DNA from: Mycobacterium barrassiae
GTDB lineage: Bacteria > Actinomycetota > Actinomycetes > Mycobacteriales > Mycobacteriaceae
NCBI RefSeq assembly: GCF_025822765.1
Contig: NZ_JACKUK010000023.1
Location: forward strand, 515,535-579,534
DNA length: 64,000 bases
Reading direction: 5' to 3'
Part shown: one piece after another, positions 8,342 through 20,360 of the stretch
How positions within the stretch are numbered: position 1 is the stretch's first letter
Layout of the letters: each line of letters opens with the position of its first letter
Translations under genes and position numbers: made by a program
Notes under the pieces: generated by a model
Databases searched by the model: none
What the model was told of the DNA's origin: nothing
The model's input: only the letters and a program-made list of their open reading frames with translations

Positions 8342-9180
8342 GCTCGCCTCCTGTGCGCAGCCCGGCTCCTGGCCCGGCGCGCGAAGTAACGACCGTCGGA
8401 GTATTCGAGGACGATCGACTGCCCGAACGCCTTCGACAGGTTCTCGGCGGTCAGTACGTCGGGAAGTAGGCCGGAGTCTATGACCTTGCCCTCGGACAGG
8501 ATCAGACCGTGGGAGAAGCCACGCGGAATCTCCTCGACGTGGTGGGTGACCAACACCAGTGCGGGGGAATCCGGATCCAGCGCCAGATCCTCGAGCCGCG
8601 CCAGGAGGTCCTCGCGTCCGCCGAGATCGAGGCCGGCGGCGGGCTCGTCGAGCAGCAGCAACTCGGGGTCGGTCATCATCGACCGCGCGATGAGCACGCG
8701 CTTGCGCTCGCCTTCCGAGAGGGTTCCGTAGGCGCGTTCGGCGAGGTGTTCGGCACCCACGCTTTCGAGCATGTCGATCGCCTGCTCGTAGTCGACGTCG
8801 TCGTAGCGCTCCCGCCAGCGGCCCAGCACCGAGTAGCCGGCCGACACCACCAGGTCGCGAACCACTTCATCGTCGGGGACGCGCTGCGACAGCGCCGAAC
8901 TGCTCAGGCCGACGCGTGCGCGCAGCTCGGACATGTCGGTGCGACCCAGGCGCTCACCCAGGACGTACGCCGTTCCGGTCGACGGATACTCCATCGCTGC
9001 CGCGATGCGAAGCAATGAGGTCTTGCCTGCGCCGTTGGGTCCGATGACCACCCAGCGTTCGTCGAGTTCGACCGACCACGTGATCGGACCGACGAGAACC
9101 TGGCCGCCGCGGCGCAGCGACACCTTGGCGAAGTCGATCAGCAGGTCGGGGTCGGCTGTATCTCCTTCGTCGACTGGCAC
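8338..9180 (-). CDS. ABC transporter ATP-binding protein (Rv3041c-like)
   Basis: A 280-aa ATPase with Walker A GPNGAGKTS (47-55), signature LSEGERKR, Walker B LLLLDEPAAGLD and the H-loop in VTHHVEEI. The DEPAAGLD and HHVEEIP stretches resemble the ModF/YheS-like single-domain group, with no permease gene next to it. The partner is unknown. Start GTG 9178-9180 lies 16 bp downstream of a long inverted repeat (9197-9251) that would sit in its mRNA leader. The stop overlaps the Nudix ATG (ATGA). Confidence 0.87.
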   Translation of the reverse strand: MPVDEGDTADPDLLIDFAKVSLRRGGQVLVGPITWSVELDERWVVIGPNGAGKTSLLRIAAAMEYPSTGTAYVLGERLGRTDMSELRARVGLSSSALSQRVPDDEVVRDLVVSAGYSVLGRWRERYDDVDYEQAIDMLESVGAEHLAERAYGTLSEGERKRVLIARSMMTDPELLLLDEPAAGLDLGGREDLLARLEDLALDPDSPALVLVTHHVEEIPRGFSHGLILSEGKVIDSGLLPDVLTAENLSKAFGQSIVLEYSDGRYFARRARSRAAHRRRA

Positions 9181-9869
9181 CCGCCCATCGTAATGAAGCG
9201 ATTTCGGCGTGCTCGGTCGCGCTCAGCATGACTGCGCACGCCCAAATCGCTGGCGTCGGCGACCGAGGCCCAGCCGCTGACGGCGAGGACGCGCTTCGGG
9301 GTGATCCGGACGAAGAACTGAACCAGCGGGCCGATGCCGAACGCGTAGAGCACGGTGCCGACGCCGACGGTCCCGCCGAGCAGCCATCCAAGGGCCAGCA
9401 CAGTCGCCTCGATCGACGTGCGGACCAGCCGCACCGACAGCCCCGTGCGCACCACAAGTCCCGTCATAAGACCGTCGCGGGGACCTGGACCGAGTCCGGC
9501 ACCGACGTAGAGCACGGTGCTGAACGCGTTGAGCACCACCGCACCGACCATCATCGCGACGCGGGCGGCCATCGACGACGGTTGCTCCATCAGCAGCATT
9601 CCGACGTCGACGGTGATCGCGATGACGACGACGTTGGCGACGGTGCCGATGCCGGGCCGGTTGCGCAGCGGAATCCACGCGAGCAGCACGACGGCGCCGA
9701 CCACTGCCGACGCGATACCGATCGTCATCGGTGTATGCCGGGCCAGACCCTGGTGAAAAACGTCCCACGGATCGAGGCCCAGCCCGGCGCGCACCATCAT
9801 CGCCATCGAGAGGCCGTAACCGGTCAACCCGACGAGCAGCGCCGTGCCACGCAGGGACCCTCGCATCAT
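9138..9869 (-). CDS. YczE/YitT-like integral membrane protein with a repeat-encoded C-terminal tail
   Basis: About 243 aa with at least five hydrophobic segments and the family signatures MVRAGLGLDPWDVFHQGLA, IPLRNRPGIGTVAN and YVGAGLGPGPRDGLMTGL, which mark the YczE (DUF161) membrane proteins. The function is unknown; in Bacillus relatives yczE is controlled by a divergently encoded MocR-type regulator, as arranged here. The start is ATG 9867-9869 with AGGGG just before it; ATG 9866 or GTG 9878 are alternatives. After the last membrane part the frame reads through the inverted repeat at 9197-9251 and on over the first 43 bp of the ABC gene, giving a basic tail that is not part of the fold. 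Confidence 0.83.
   Translation of the reverse strand: MMRGSLRGTALLVGLTGYGLSMAMMVRAGLGLDPWDVFHQGLARHTPMTIGIASAVVGAVVLLAWIPLRNRPGIGTVANVVVIAITVDVGMLLMEQPSSMAARVAMMVGAVVLNAFSTVLYVGAGLGPGPRDGLMTGLVVRTGLSVRLVRTSIEATVLALGWLLGGTVGVGTVLYAFGIGPLVQFFVRITPKRVLAVSGWASVADASDLGVRSHAERDRARRNRFITMGGCQSTKEIQPTPTC
9197..9251. repeat. Inverted repeat, family A copy 1, upstream of the ABC ATPase start
   Basis: Arms AGCGATTTCGGCGTGC (9197-9212) and GCACGCCCAAATCGCT (9236-9251) pair at 15 of 16 positions around a 23-nt centre that itself still partly pairs. The same sequence, in better preserved form, occurs at 53779-53831. Both copies lie on the same side of, and 13 to 16 bp from, the start codon of a minus-strand gene. 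This copy is also inside the 3' end of the YczE-like frame. Confidence 0.85.
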
Positions 9870-9874
9870 CCCCC

Positions 9875-10030
9875 TCACGCGTGATGAGGGAAGCGCATCC
9901 GGATGAGCTCCACTTCGCGGGCCATGCGCTCGGCGTCGCGATCTTGATAATCCACGCAACCGACCGGCACCTCCCAGCTGAAGGCCCGCGCCAGTCCGCG
10001 ACCCAGTTTCGATATCCACTTCGTACTCAT
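9875..10030 (-). CDS. Small conserved-looking protein, 51 aa, upstream of the YczE-like gene
   Basis: A short frame from ATG 10028-10030 to TGA 9875-9877 encoding 51 aa (begins MSTKWISKLGRGLARAF, ends RMRFPHHA). The composition is a basic amphipathic N-terminus, then a charged D/E/R helix. The stop lies 5 bp before the YczE-like ATG (TGA GGGG ATG), a translationally coupled arrangement, and the start faces the MocR operator region, so it would be the first gene of that unit. I recall such a short protein in other mycobacteria but cannot assign a domain or function. Confidence 0.6.
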   Translation of the reverse strand: MSTKWISKLGRGLARAFSWEVPVGCVDYQDRDAERMAREVELIRMRFPHHA

Positions 10031-10050
10031 AACCCGATAATTGAGGTGAT

Positions 10051-10092
10051 CTGGCTTGCTCATCAATAGCCAGTTAGCGCATACTGGCTTGC
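10051..10092. promoter_or_regulatory. Probable MocR-type operator: two direct repeats plus an inverted half-site
   Basis: The 64-bp gap between the 51-aa gene (minus) and the MocR gene (plus) holds CTGGCTTGC at 10051-10059 and again at 10084-10092, 33 bp apart (about three helical turns). An inverted half AGCCAG lies between them at 10068-10073. Direct repeats with an inverted third half-site are the known operator style of MocR/PdxR regulators. The site would control both directions. Confidence 0.65.
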
Positions 10093-10094
10093 AA

Positions 10095-11537
10095 ATGACG
10101 GTAGAACTGGCGGGTCGAGCCCTCGACGTGGACCTATTGGCCCGCGAATTGGGCAACTGGCGCACGTCCAGTCAAAGTGGACCGGCGTATCAGGGGCTGG
10201 CCGACGCGATCCGCCTGCTGATCATCGACGGCCGTCTCCCGGTCGGCTCGCGGCTGCCGAGCGAGCGCACGCTCGCCGACGCGCTGCGCGTATCGCGCAC
10301 GACAGTCACCGCCGCCTTCAACCAGCTGCGCGAGGACGGCTACCTCCACGCACGGCGCGGGGCGCGCAGCACCACCGCGCTGCCAGTGACGCCTCCCGTG
10401 CGGACCGATGCGCTGCCGGCGACGGTGAGCCTGGCCGCCGCCGCGCTGTCGGCTCCGGCCGCGGCGGTGATGGAGTCGTTCGTCGACGCCACGCGTGACG
10501 TCACGCCGTATCTGCACGAGCCCGGCCACGAACTCGTCGGTGTGAGCGCACTGCGCGAGGCCATCGCCGAAAGATACTGTGAGCGTGGACTTCCCACCGA
10601 TCCCGATGAAGTGTTGGTGACTACCGGTGCACTCCACGCGATCTCATTGATCCTGACGACGTATGTGCAGCCCGGCGACCGCGTGCTTGTGGAACAACCC
10701 ACTTATCACGGGGCGCTGTCGGCCATCAACACCACAGGTGCACGTCCGGTCCCCGTCGCGATGACCGAGGCGGGCTGGGAACTCGACGCGGTACAGGCCG
10801 CGATCAACCAGCTGGCCCCTAACCTTGCCTACTTCATTCCCGACAACCAGAACCCCACGGGGCTCACGATGCCCGAGGGCGACCGAAAGCGCTTGGCGCG
10901 CATCATCGCCGAGTCACGCACCCGCACGATCATCGATGAGACAATCCTCGACATGTGGCTGGACGGGCCGATACCCGCTCCCCTGGCGGCCGCGATGATG
11001 ACACCTCGCGATCTGCTTCTCACCGTGGGTTCGATGTCCAAGTCGTTCTGGGGTGGACTGCGCATCGGCTGGATCCGGGCCGAGCGCGCCACGATCGCGA
11101 CCATCGCCGCGCTGCGGCCGTCGATTGACATGGGCACCCCGGTGCTCGAACAATTCGCCGCCGCAAGGCTTCTCGGCCGCCGCGACGAGGTACTGCCCGA
11201 ACGCCGCGAAATCCTGCGGACCCGTCGCGCCCTGTTGCAGTCGTTGTTGAGTCGCCAGCTGCCCGATTGGGAACCGGGACCGGGAGTCGGGGGGATGTCG
11301 CTGTGGGTGCGGCTGCCGGCGCCGATGAGCACCGCGCTGTCGGCGGCGGCCTCGCGCCTCGGACTCGACCTGCCCGCCGGACCGCGATTCGGTGTCGACG
11401 GGACGCTGGAGCGGTTTGTGCGCATCCCCTACGCGCTACCCGAAGAACAACTCACCGAGGCCATCGAGCTGCTCGCTCGCGCGTGGCACAGCATCACGGG
11501 CGCGACGGCGCCGGAGCCGACGACCGTCGTCGTCTAA
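10095..11537 (+). CDS. MocR-family transcriptional regulator (GntR HTH fused to aminotransferase fold; YczR-like)
   Basis: About 480 aa. Residues 30-100 form a GntR winged helix (YQGLADAIRLLIIDGRLPVGSRLPSERTLADALRVSRTTVTAAFNQL). The rest is a class I aminotransferase fold with DNQNPTG and the PLP-lysine segment SMSKSFWGGLRIGWIRA. MocR proteins use PLP or a PLP adduct as a sensor rather than for catalysis. ATG 10095 is chosen because family similarity begins there; the frame is open 39 bp further up. Divergent pairing with a yczE-type gene matches the YczR/YczE pair described in Firmicutes, so control of the 51-aa/YczE unit is the likely role. Confidence 0.85.
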   Translation: MTVELAGRALDVDLLARELGNWRTSSQSGPAYQGLADAIRLLIIDGRLPVGSRLPSERTLADALRVSRTTVTAAFNQLREDGYLHARRGARSTTALPVTPPVRTDALPATVSLAAAALSAPAAAVMESFVDATRDVTPYLHEPGHELVGVSALREAIAERYCERGLPTDPDEVLVTTGALHAISLILTTYVQPGDRVLVEQPTYHGALSAINTTGARPVPVAMTEAGWELDAVQAAINQLAPNLAYFIPDNQNPTGLTMPEGDRKRLARIIAESRTRTIIDETILDMWLDGPIPAPLAAAMMTPRDLLLTVGSMSKSFWGGLRIGWIRAERATIATIAALRPSIDMGTPVLEQFAAARLLGRRDEVLPERREILRTRRALLQSLLSRQLPDWEPGPGVGGMSLWVRLPAPMSTALSAAASRLGLDLPAGPRFGVDGTLERFVRIPYALPEEQLTEAIELLARAWHSITGATAPEPTTVVV

Positions 11538-11545
11538 TCCAGCCT

Positions 11546-11601
11546 GAGCAGTCGCAAAGTGCACCGAACTCGCGGCGTGTCGGTGCCGTTTGTGTCTGCT
11601 C
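11546..11601. terminator. Inverted repeat between convergent genes, probable bidirectional terminator
   Basis: Left arm 11546-11567 (begins GAGCAG, ends GCACCGA) and right arm 11580-11601 (begins TCGGTGC, ends CTGCTC) pair at 18 of 22 positions, with a 12-nt loop. It sits 8 bp after the MocR stop and 12 bp after the serB2 stop, exactly between two convergent genes. No U-tract follows. It could also be a dispersed mycobacterial repeat. Confidence 0.65.
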
Positions 11602-11613
11602 GCGCAACAGTGG

Positions 11614-14735
<3,122 letters not shown>

Positions 14736-14808
14736 CTACAAACTGTCGTAAATGATTCACGACGCGGGCTGACCTGCTGCAACCTGGCTGGATGTTAACG
14801 TCAGCGAC

Positions 14809-15912
14809 GTGCTGATCAGCGGACCTCGTGCCGGCCTGCTGGCCTCGTCGGCTGCGATCGCGGCAGCGCTGGCCATCACGATCGTCAGCGGCTGCGGATC
14901 GCTGGGCGGCGATGAGCCTGCCACCGCCGGCGAGTCGTCCGTCATCACCAGCACCACGAAGATCGCCAGTGCCGGCGTCCTGGGCAATCAGCGCAGGCCA
15001 GACGAGTCCTGCGCCTCCGAACCGGCCCCGGTCGACCCCGGTCCGCCCGATCGGCTGGTCCAACATGCCGCGGGCGAAACCGAGGTGCGTGCGGATCCGC
15101 AACGCATCGTGGTGCTCTCCGGCGATCAGCTCGACACGCTGTGTGCGCTCGGTCTGCAATCCCGCGTGGTGGCCGCCGCTCTGCCCGACGGCTCCACGAG
15201 CCAACCCTCCTACCTCGGCCAGGTCATCCACGATGTGCCGCCGGCCGGTACCCGCACCGCACCCGATATCGAGGCGATCAAGGCCGCGACCCCCGACCTG
15301 ATCCTGGGGTCGGAGGCACTGACGCCCGGCGGTTTCGGTGAGCTCTCGGCGATCGCGCCGACGGTGTTCACCGGCCCTCCCGGCGCCAAGTGGCAGGACA
15401 ACATGCGAACCGTCGGCGCGGCGACCGGTCGGCTCGATGCGGCCAACGAAATGATCGACGGGTTCGAGCGGGCCGCCGACAAGACCGGCGCCGAAAACGA
15501 CGCCACTCACTTTCAGGCGTCGATCGTGCAGTTCACCGACAGCGTGATGCGGGTCTATGGGCTCGACAACTTCCCCGGCAGCGTATTGGCCGCAGCGGGC
15601 GTCGATCGTCCTGCGTCGCAACGGTTTACCGACAAGCCGTATATCGAGATCGGTATCTCCGACGCGGATCTGGATGACTCGCCTGACTTCTCCGCCGCCG
15701 ACGGCGACATCGTCTACATCTCGTTCGACTCGCCCGCGGCCAAAGACCGTGCACCCCGTGTGCTGGAAAGCGACGCGTGGAAGAAGCTGTCCGCCAATCG
15801 CGACAACCGAGTGTTCGCGGTGAACGACGAGGTGTGGCAGACCGGCGAAGGCATCGTCGCGGCACGCGGCATACTCGCCGACCTTCCATGGATCAACGCG
15901 CCGATCAACTAG
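14809..15912 (+). CDS. fecB: Iron-siderophore substrate-binding lipoprotein
   Basis: A 367-aa protein with a lipoprotein signal (hydrophobic 10-26, lipobox VSGC near residue 29) and a TroA/FepB-like two-lobed binding fold (RIVVLSGDQLDTLCALGLQSRVVAAAL; DLILGSEAL; NRVFAVNDEVWQTGEGI). It corresponds to Rv3044 FecB, reported as a siderophore/haem-binding envelope protein. Start GTG 14809. It is divergent from ctaD across 160 bp, and no convincing IdeR box was seen in that gap. Confidence 0.9.
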   Translation: MLISGPRAGLLASSAAIAAALAITIVSGCGSLGGDEPATAGESSVITSTTKIASAGVLGNQRRPDESCASEPAPVDPGPPDRLVQHAAGETEVRADPQRIVVLSGDQLDTLCALGLQSRVVAAALPDGSTSQPSYLGQVIHDVPPAGTRTAPDIEAIKAATPDLILGSEALTPGGFGELSAIAPTVFTGPPGAKWQDNMRTVGAATGRLDAANEMIDGFERAADKTGAENDATHFQASIVQFTDSVMRVYGLDNFPGSVLAAAGVDRPASQRFTDKPYIEIGISDADLDDSPDFSAADGDIVYISFDSPAAKDRAPRVLESDAWKKLSANRDNRVFAVNDEVWQTGEGIVAARGILADLPWINAPIN

Positions 15913-15922
15913 CCTGGCGTAG

Positions 15923-16198
15923 ATGTTCCACGTCTTGAAATCCACCTACCTGCAGCCACCCGACGTCGTGAACGAGACCCGGCCCGCTCATCTGGAGTGG
16001 CTGAAGGGCGAGGTCGCCGCCGGTCGAATCGTGCTGGCGGGCCGCCTGGAGGACGAGTCGGGCGCAATTCTGTTGACCGGCGACATCAGCGCAGATGAGG
16101 CGCAGGCCATCGTCGACAACGACCCCTACACCGCTGCCGAGGTGGCCCGTTACGAGCGACTGTCGTTCAACGGCGCCTTCCGCGCGCCGGGACTTTAG
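15923..16198 (+). CDS. YciI-like protein
   Basis: A 91-aa protein of the YCII-related fold. Signatures are RPAHLEWLKGEVAAGRIVLAGRLED (His candidate), a glycine turn, and DEAQAIVDNDPYTAAEVARYE. YciI proteins are small ferredoxin-like dimers; some take part in dehalogenation or hydrolysis through a His-Asp pair, but most have no known reaction. Start ATG 15923, 10 bp after the fecB stop on the same strand, so co-transcription with fecB is likely. Confidence 0.82.
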   Translation: MFHVLKSTYLQPPDVVNETRPAHLEWLKGEVAAGRIVLAGRLEDESGAILLTGDISADEAQAIVDNDPYTAAEVARYERLSFNGAFRAPGL

Positions 16199-16312
16199 GG
16201 GCTAACTCACAGCTTCGCGGGGAAGCGCGCGGCAGCCTCAGTCGTTTTACTTGAGTAGCCGCGTTGTCGCGGCGAATTTCCTTTTAGTGAATACCCGAGG
16301 TAGAAGGCCGCT

Positions 16313-17362
16313 ATGACCACCGTTTCCGCGTATGCCGCCACGTCGGCGACCGAACCGCTGACTGAGACCACCATCACCCGTCGCGAGGTCGGCCCCCATG
16401 ACGTGGCGTTCGACATCCATTTCGCAGGCATCTGTCACTCCGATATCCACACCGTCAAGGGCGAGTGGGGCGATGTCGTCTATCCGTTGGTGCCGGGCCA
16501 CGAGATCGCCGGCGTCGTCACCGAAATCGGCTCCGAGGTCACCAAGTTCAAGGTGGGCGATCGGGTCGGCGTCGGCTGCTTCGTCGACAGCTGTCGGGAG
16601 TGCGCTCAGTGCCGAGCCGGCGAGGAGCAGTACTGCACCAATCCGGGAATGGTCGGCACCTACAACGGCATCGGCCGCGACGGCGAGCGCACTCAGGGCG
16701 GCTACAGCGGCGCGATCGTCGTCGACGAGAACTATGTGTTGCACATCCCCGACAGCATTCCGCTCGATGCCGCTGCACCTCTGCTGTGCGCGGGCATCAC
16801 CATGTATTCGCCTCTGCGCCACTGGAATGCGGGCCCGGGCACACAGGTGGCGGTGATCGGACTCGGCGGACTGGGACACATGGCGGTCAAGCTCGCCCAT
16901 GCGATGGGTGCGACGGTCACCGTGCTGAGCCAGTCACTGAAGAAGATGGAGGACGGCCTGCGGTTGGGCGCCGACGAGTACTACGCCACCTCCGACCCGG
17001 CGACGTTCGAAACCCTCTCCAACTCATTCGATCTCATTCTGAACACGGTGTCGGCCAACCTGGACCTGAATGCTTATCTGAGGCTGTTGAAGCTCGACGG
17101 CACGCTGGTTGAGCTCGGGATGCCCGAACACCCCATGACCGTTGGGGCCCCGGTACTGGTGTCCGGACGGCGCAGCTTGGCTGGCTCGTTGATCGGCGGC
17201 ATCGCAGAGACGCAGGAGATGCTCGACTTCTGCGCCGCGCACGACGTCCGTCCCGAAATCGAGGTCATCACACCGGATTACATCAACGAGGCGTATCAGC
17301 GGGTGCTTGCCAGCGACGTGCGCTACCGGTTTGTGATCGATACCGCGACGTTGCGCCAGTAG
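16313..17362 (+). CDS. adhC: NADP-dependent zinc alcohol dehydrogenase
   Basis: A 349-aa medium-chain dehydrogenase of the cinnamyl/YahK type. Catalytic zinc site: GICHSDIH and GHEIAG; structural zinc: [15 protein letters not shown]; Rossmann motif [13 protein letters not shown], followed by a Ser (LSQS), which fits NADP use. It corresponds to Rv3045 AdhC and follows fecB as in M. tuberculosis. Start ATG 16313. The upstream gap (16199-16312) contains a perfect small hairpin GCCGCG-TTGT-CGCGGC at 16258-16273. The physiological aldehyde or alcohol is not known. Confidence 0.92.
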   Translation: MTTVSAYAATSATEPLTETTITRREVGPHDVAFDIHFAGICHSDIHTVKGEWGDVVYPLVPGHEIAGVVTEIGSEVTKFKVGDRVGVGCFVDSCRECAQCRAGEEQYCTNPGMVGTYNGIGRDGERTQGGYSGAIVVDENYVLHIPDSIPLDAAAPLLCAGITMYSPLRHWNAGPGTQVAVIGLGGLGHMAVKLAHAMGATVTVLSQSLKKMEDGLRLGADEYYATSDPATFETLSNSFDLILNTVSANLDLNAYLRLLKLDGTLVELGMPEHPMTVGAPVLVSGRRSLAGSLIGGIAETQEMLDFCAAHDVRPEIEVITPDYINEAYQRVLASDVRYRFVIDTATLRQ

Positions 17363-17368
17363 AAGGGG

Positions 17369-17824
17369 TCAGAAATGGCGCAGGGTGGCCACGCCCAGAA
17401 ACATGCCTGTGCCGGAGGCGTCGTTGGTGAACTTGGTCTGGGTCTCTAAGGGTTCGATGGTCCAGCCGTTGATGTGGTAGGTCTGGCCAAGGCTCAGGGA
17501 GACGTTCTGTGTTCCCGGGCCGGCGCCCAGGATGGGAACCTTGGCCCAGTAGAACTGCCCTGCGCCCCGCTTCACCGCGAGGTTCAGCCGCTGGAAGAAC
17601 TTCGTCGAGGCCCACGGTGACAGCGCGAACGGCTGGCCGTCCGTCTGTTGGCATATCACCATCGGGCCACCGCCCTGGGGCACGTTGTCGGCGCTGACCA
17701 AGCAGCGGATCTTTCCGTCCGGGGTGACGACCATCGTGCCGTCGTCGGCCGCCGCGGGTGGCGCCAGGGGCAACGCAATGGCGGCGAACATCGCCACGGA
17801 CACGGCGATCACTTTCCGAATCAT
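17369..17824 (-). CDS. Exported small protein of unknown function
   Basis: A 151-aa protein with a typical signal peptide (MIRKVIAVSVAMFAAIALPLA, cleavage probably after PPAAA near residue 26). The mature part of about 125 aa is beta-rich, with two cysteines (CLVSAD, ICQQTDG) likely to form a disulfide. I do not recognise a catalytic family; it looks like the small secreted mycobacterial hypotheticals. It is convergent with adhC (6 bp between stops). In M. tuberculosis this place holds Rv3046c and Rv3047c, which it does not obviously match. Confidence 0.75.
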   Translation of the reverse strand: MIRKVIAVSVAMFAAIALPLAPPAAADDGTMVVTPDGKIRCLVSADNVPQGGGPMVICQQTDGQPFALSPWASTKFFQRLNLAVKRGAGQFYWAKVPILGAGPGTQNVSLSLGQTYHINGWTIEPLETQTKFTNDASGTGMFLGVATLRHF

Positions 17825-17957
17825 CTCTGTCCCAACGCGCGCGGAATCCTTGCCAGGGGTGATGCTCTCACGACGGGGCGTGGTTTAGTCCGTAACCCCT
17901 CAGACTTGCTGCGCAGACGTGCCGCGCCGCGCGTCGCGACGGGCTAGCGTGACAGCG

Positions 17958-18665
17958 ATGACGCCCATGTTGCCCGAATTCGACGAGTGGTTGAACAACG
18001 CTCTGGTCGAGGAAGCGGCCATGGCCGGCGAAACCGTCGAAACGTACATCGCCCGTGCTGCCGCCGGGAGGATGGTCATCGAGCGGGCCCGCCGCGTTGA
18101 CGCCGACATACAGGAACTGCTGGCGCGCGTCCGCGCGGCCAATCTGGACGTGCCCGGTCCGATCACCGGCGATTCCGTCGTGTCCAATCCGGACCGACTC
18201 CGCGCGCTGTACGACAGTGGACTGCTCAACGCCGAACGGGCCCGCAGCCTCGACCGGGTGGTCGGCATGGTGGTGGGGGCGCTGGGCGTGCCGAGTGCCG
18301 CCGTGTCGCTGGTCGACCGTGACACCCAGTACATGTGCAGCGCGATCGGCCTCCGCGGAGAAGTCGTGCGCACCCGCCAGGGACCGTCCGAGGGTTCACT
18401 AGGCCGCGAGATCGTCGCCTCCGGCAAACCTCTGATCCTCGAGGACGTACGCAAGGAACCGCATTTGATCGATTATTTCGCGGTGCGAAACGGCTACATC
18501 GTGGCCTACGCGGGCTTCCCGCTCAAAGACGGTCAGGATCACACCATCGGCACACTGGGCGCCTGGGACACCCGACCGCGGCGCTGGTCGCCTGGACACA
18601 TCCAGCTGATGGAAGATTTCGTCATGATGATCCGCGCGCGTATATTCGGCATCGCGCCGGACTGA
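17958..18665 (+). CDS. GAF-domain protein
   Basis: A 235-aa protein with a helical N-terminal region and a GAF domain from about residue 90 onward (RVVGMVVGALGVPSAAVSLVDRDTQYMCSAIG, SLGREIVASGKPLILEDVR, YAGFPLKDGQDHTIGTLGAWD). The YAGFPL and IGTLG parts are the standard GAF core. No output domain is attached, so it may act as a small-molecule or redox sensor for a partner. ATG 17958 (MTPMLPEF) is preferred over the upstream in-frame ATG. Neighbours give no clear pathway. Confidence 0.78.
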   Translation: MTPMLPEFDEWLNNALVEEAAMAGETVETYIARAAAGRMVIERARRVDADIQELLARVRAANLDVPGPITGDSVVSNPDRLRALYDSGLLNAERARSLDRVVGMVVGALGVPSAAVSLVDRDTQYMCSAIGLRGEVVRTRQGPSEGSLGREIVASGKPLILEDVRKEPHLIDYFAVRNGYIVAYAGFPLKDGQDHTIGTLGAWDTRPRRWSPGHIQLMEDFVMMIRARIFGIAPD

Positions 18666-18798
18666 GCAGATGTCCGGACAGCAAAGTCGGCACGACCTGC
18701 GCTAACGTGGTCGTCAAAACGGCGGCCGGGGGGCCGATCGTAACCGCCAGAATCGGTTCGTATCGCGATGGACCTGTGTGGAAAGACGATCTGCATTC

Positions 18799-20259
18799 AT
18801 GAGCGTTGACGCTGACCCCCGTCGAGGAATTGAGGCGCCGGCGACGCCACGGCGCCTTACCTTTTTCGACGTCACCCGCAGCAGGGTCGGGAGTATCACG
18901 CTCACCGTCTTTCTCGATGTAGTAGCCGTCGCCGTCGCGGTGGTCTTACCGGAATCGTGGGACACGGCTGACCCCGGGCACGACGACCGGCTGATCTGGC
19001 TGTTCATTCCGGTGGTGCTCATCGCGTTTACGCACGACGGGTTGTATCGACGCAACCTGACACGCAATTTCCTCGACGAGGTGAACCCGATCGTGAATTC
19101 CATCGCGATCGCGTCCTTCGTCGTGCTGGGCATACTTCTCTTGGTCGGCCACGTGCACCCGGGCTACCACGTGGCCTGGACCGGGCTATGCGCCGCCATC
19201 CTGATTCTGCTGGTCCGACTGACCCGCAATACCCTTCAACGCCATTTTCGGCGATCGCGCAAATCGGCCGCGCCCACACTGCTGGTCGGGGACACCGTGA
19301 TGGTCGGCCGGCTGGTCAAGCACATGTGCGCTCTGCCCGAGTACGGGCTGCGCCCGGTCGGCATTCTGGCATCCGAGGCGCCGAAGCTGTCCGAGCTAAC
19401 GACGGCTGACCCGCCGGTCCCCTACCTCGGCCCGCCCGCACTGTTCGGTGAGATCGCGACGTCCATGGGCGTCGAAGAGGTCGTCATCTCCAAGGGCGCT
19501 ACCTCCGACGACGAACTGGTCGAGCTGATCGGCAAGGCCCATCGGCACGACATCCGCGTGTGGGTGGTGCCGCGGCTGCATGACGCCGTAGGCAAACGGG
19601 CTCGGATCGATCATCTCGGCGGGATACCCCTGTTGGTTCTGCCCCCGGTCAATCCCTCAGGGTGGCAGTTCGCAATCAAGTACGCGACGGACCGCATCGG
19701 TGCCGCACTGGCACTGCTGCTCATCTCGCCCCTGTTCCTGACGTTGGCACTACTCGTGAAGCTGAGTTCGCCCGGTCCGATCTTTTACCGCCAGAAGCGA
19801 GTAGGGCGCGACGGCGTCCCGTTCGACTGCCTGAAATTCCGCTCGATGCGCGATCCCAGCGACTCCGACACCCCGTTCGAGCTGACGCCCGGTGCGGCCC
19901 CTGGTGGCGTGGAGGGCGACGACCGGCGCACCCTCGTGGGGAAGGTGATGCGCAGGTTGTCGCTGGACGAACTGCCACAGCTGATCAACGTTCTACGCGG
20001 CGACATGAGCCTCGTGGGCCCGCGGCCCGAACGACCGGAATTCGTCGAGCTCTTCGAAATGCAGATCCACCGCTACGGTCAACGACACCGGGTCAAGGCG
20101 GGGCTGACCGGCTGGGCGCAGGTGCACGGTCTGCGAGGGCAGACGTCGATCGCCGACCGGGCGGAATGGGACAACTACTACATCGAGAACAGGTCGTTCT
20201 GGCTGGACATCAAGATCCTGCTGCTGACGGTCATCGCGGTGTTCAAGCACGCCGAATAG
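18799..20259 (+). CDS. Polyprenyl-phosphate sugar-1-phosphate transferase (WbaP/CpsE-like)
   Basis: A 486-aa membrane enzyme. Four or five N-terminal helices lead to a CoA-binding-like Rossmann region (PTLLVGDTVMVGRLVKHM), then a further helix and the bacterial sugar transferase domain, with SSPGPIFYRQKRVGRDG, KFRSMR, RRLSLDELPQLINVLRGDMSLVGPRPE and GLTGWAQV. Such enzymes move a sugar-1-phosphate onto polyprenyl phosphate to begin an exported polysaccharide. No other polysaccharide genes are near, so the product is unknown. ATG 18799 is chosen; GTG 18778 in frame is an alternative. Confidence 0.88.
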   Translation: MSVDADPRRGIEAPATPRRLTFFDVTRSRVGSITLTVFLDVVAVAVAVVLPESWDTADPGHDDRLIWLFIPVVLIAFTHDGLYRRNLTRNFLDEVNPIVNSIAIASFVVLGILLLVGHVHPGYHVAWTGLCAAILILLVRLTRNTLQRHFRRSRKSAAPTLLVGDTVMVGRLVKHMCALPEYGLRPVGILASEAPKLSELTTADPPVPYLGPPALFGEIATSMGVEEVVISKGATSDDELVELIGKAHRHDIRVWVVPRLHDAVGKRARIDHLGGIPLLVLPPVNPSGWQFAIKYATDRIGAALALLLISPLFLTLALLVKLSSPGPIFYRQKRVGRDGVPFDCLKFRSMRDPSDSDTPFELTPGAAPGGVEGDDRRTLVGKVMRRLSLDELPQLINVLRGDMSLVGPRPERPEFVELFEMQIHRYGQRHRVKAGLTGWAQVHGLRGQTSIADRAEWDNYYIENRSFWLDIKILLLTVIAVFKHAE

Positions 20260-20360
20260 CGAGCCGCCACAGGCGATTTGGTTCTCGTCGCGGCGATGCG
20301 GCGACGTTCAGAGATTCGTGGGCGACGTAACACACTCCGCCGCTGGACCGACAATCATTC

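Noticed and set aside
18778-18798. GTG 18778 as start of the sugar-1-phosphate transferase
   Set aside because: Adds seven residues without family support; ATG 18799 is simpler, though the point is not settled.
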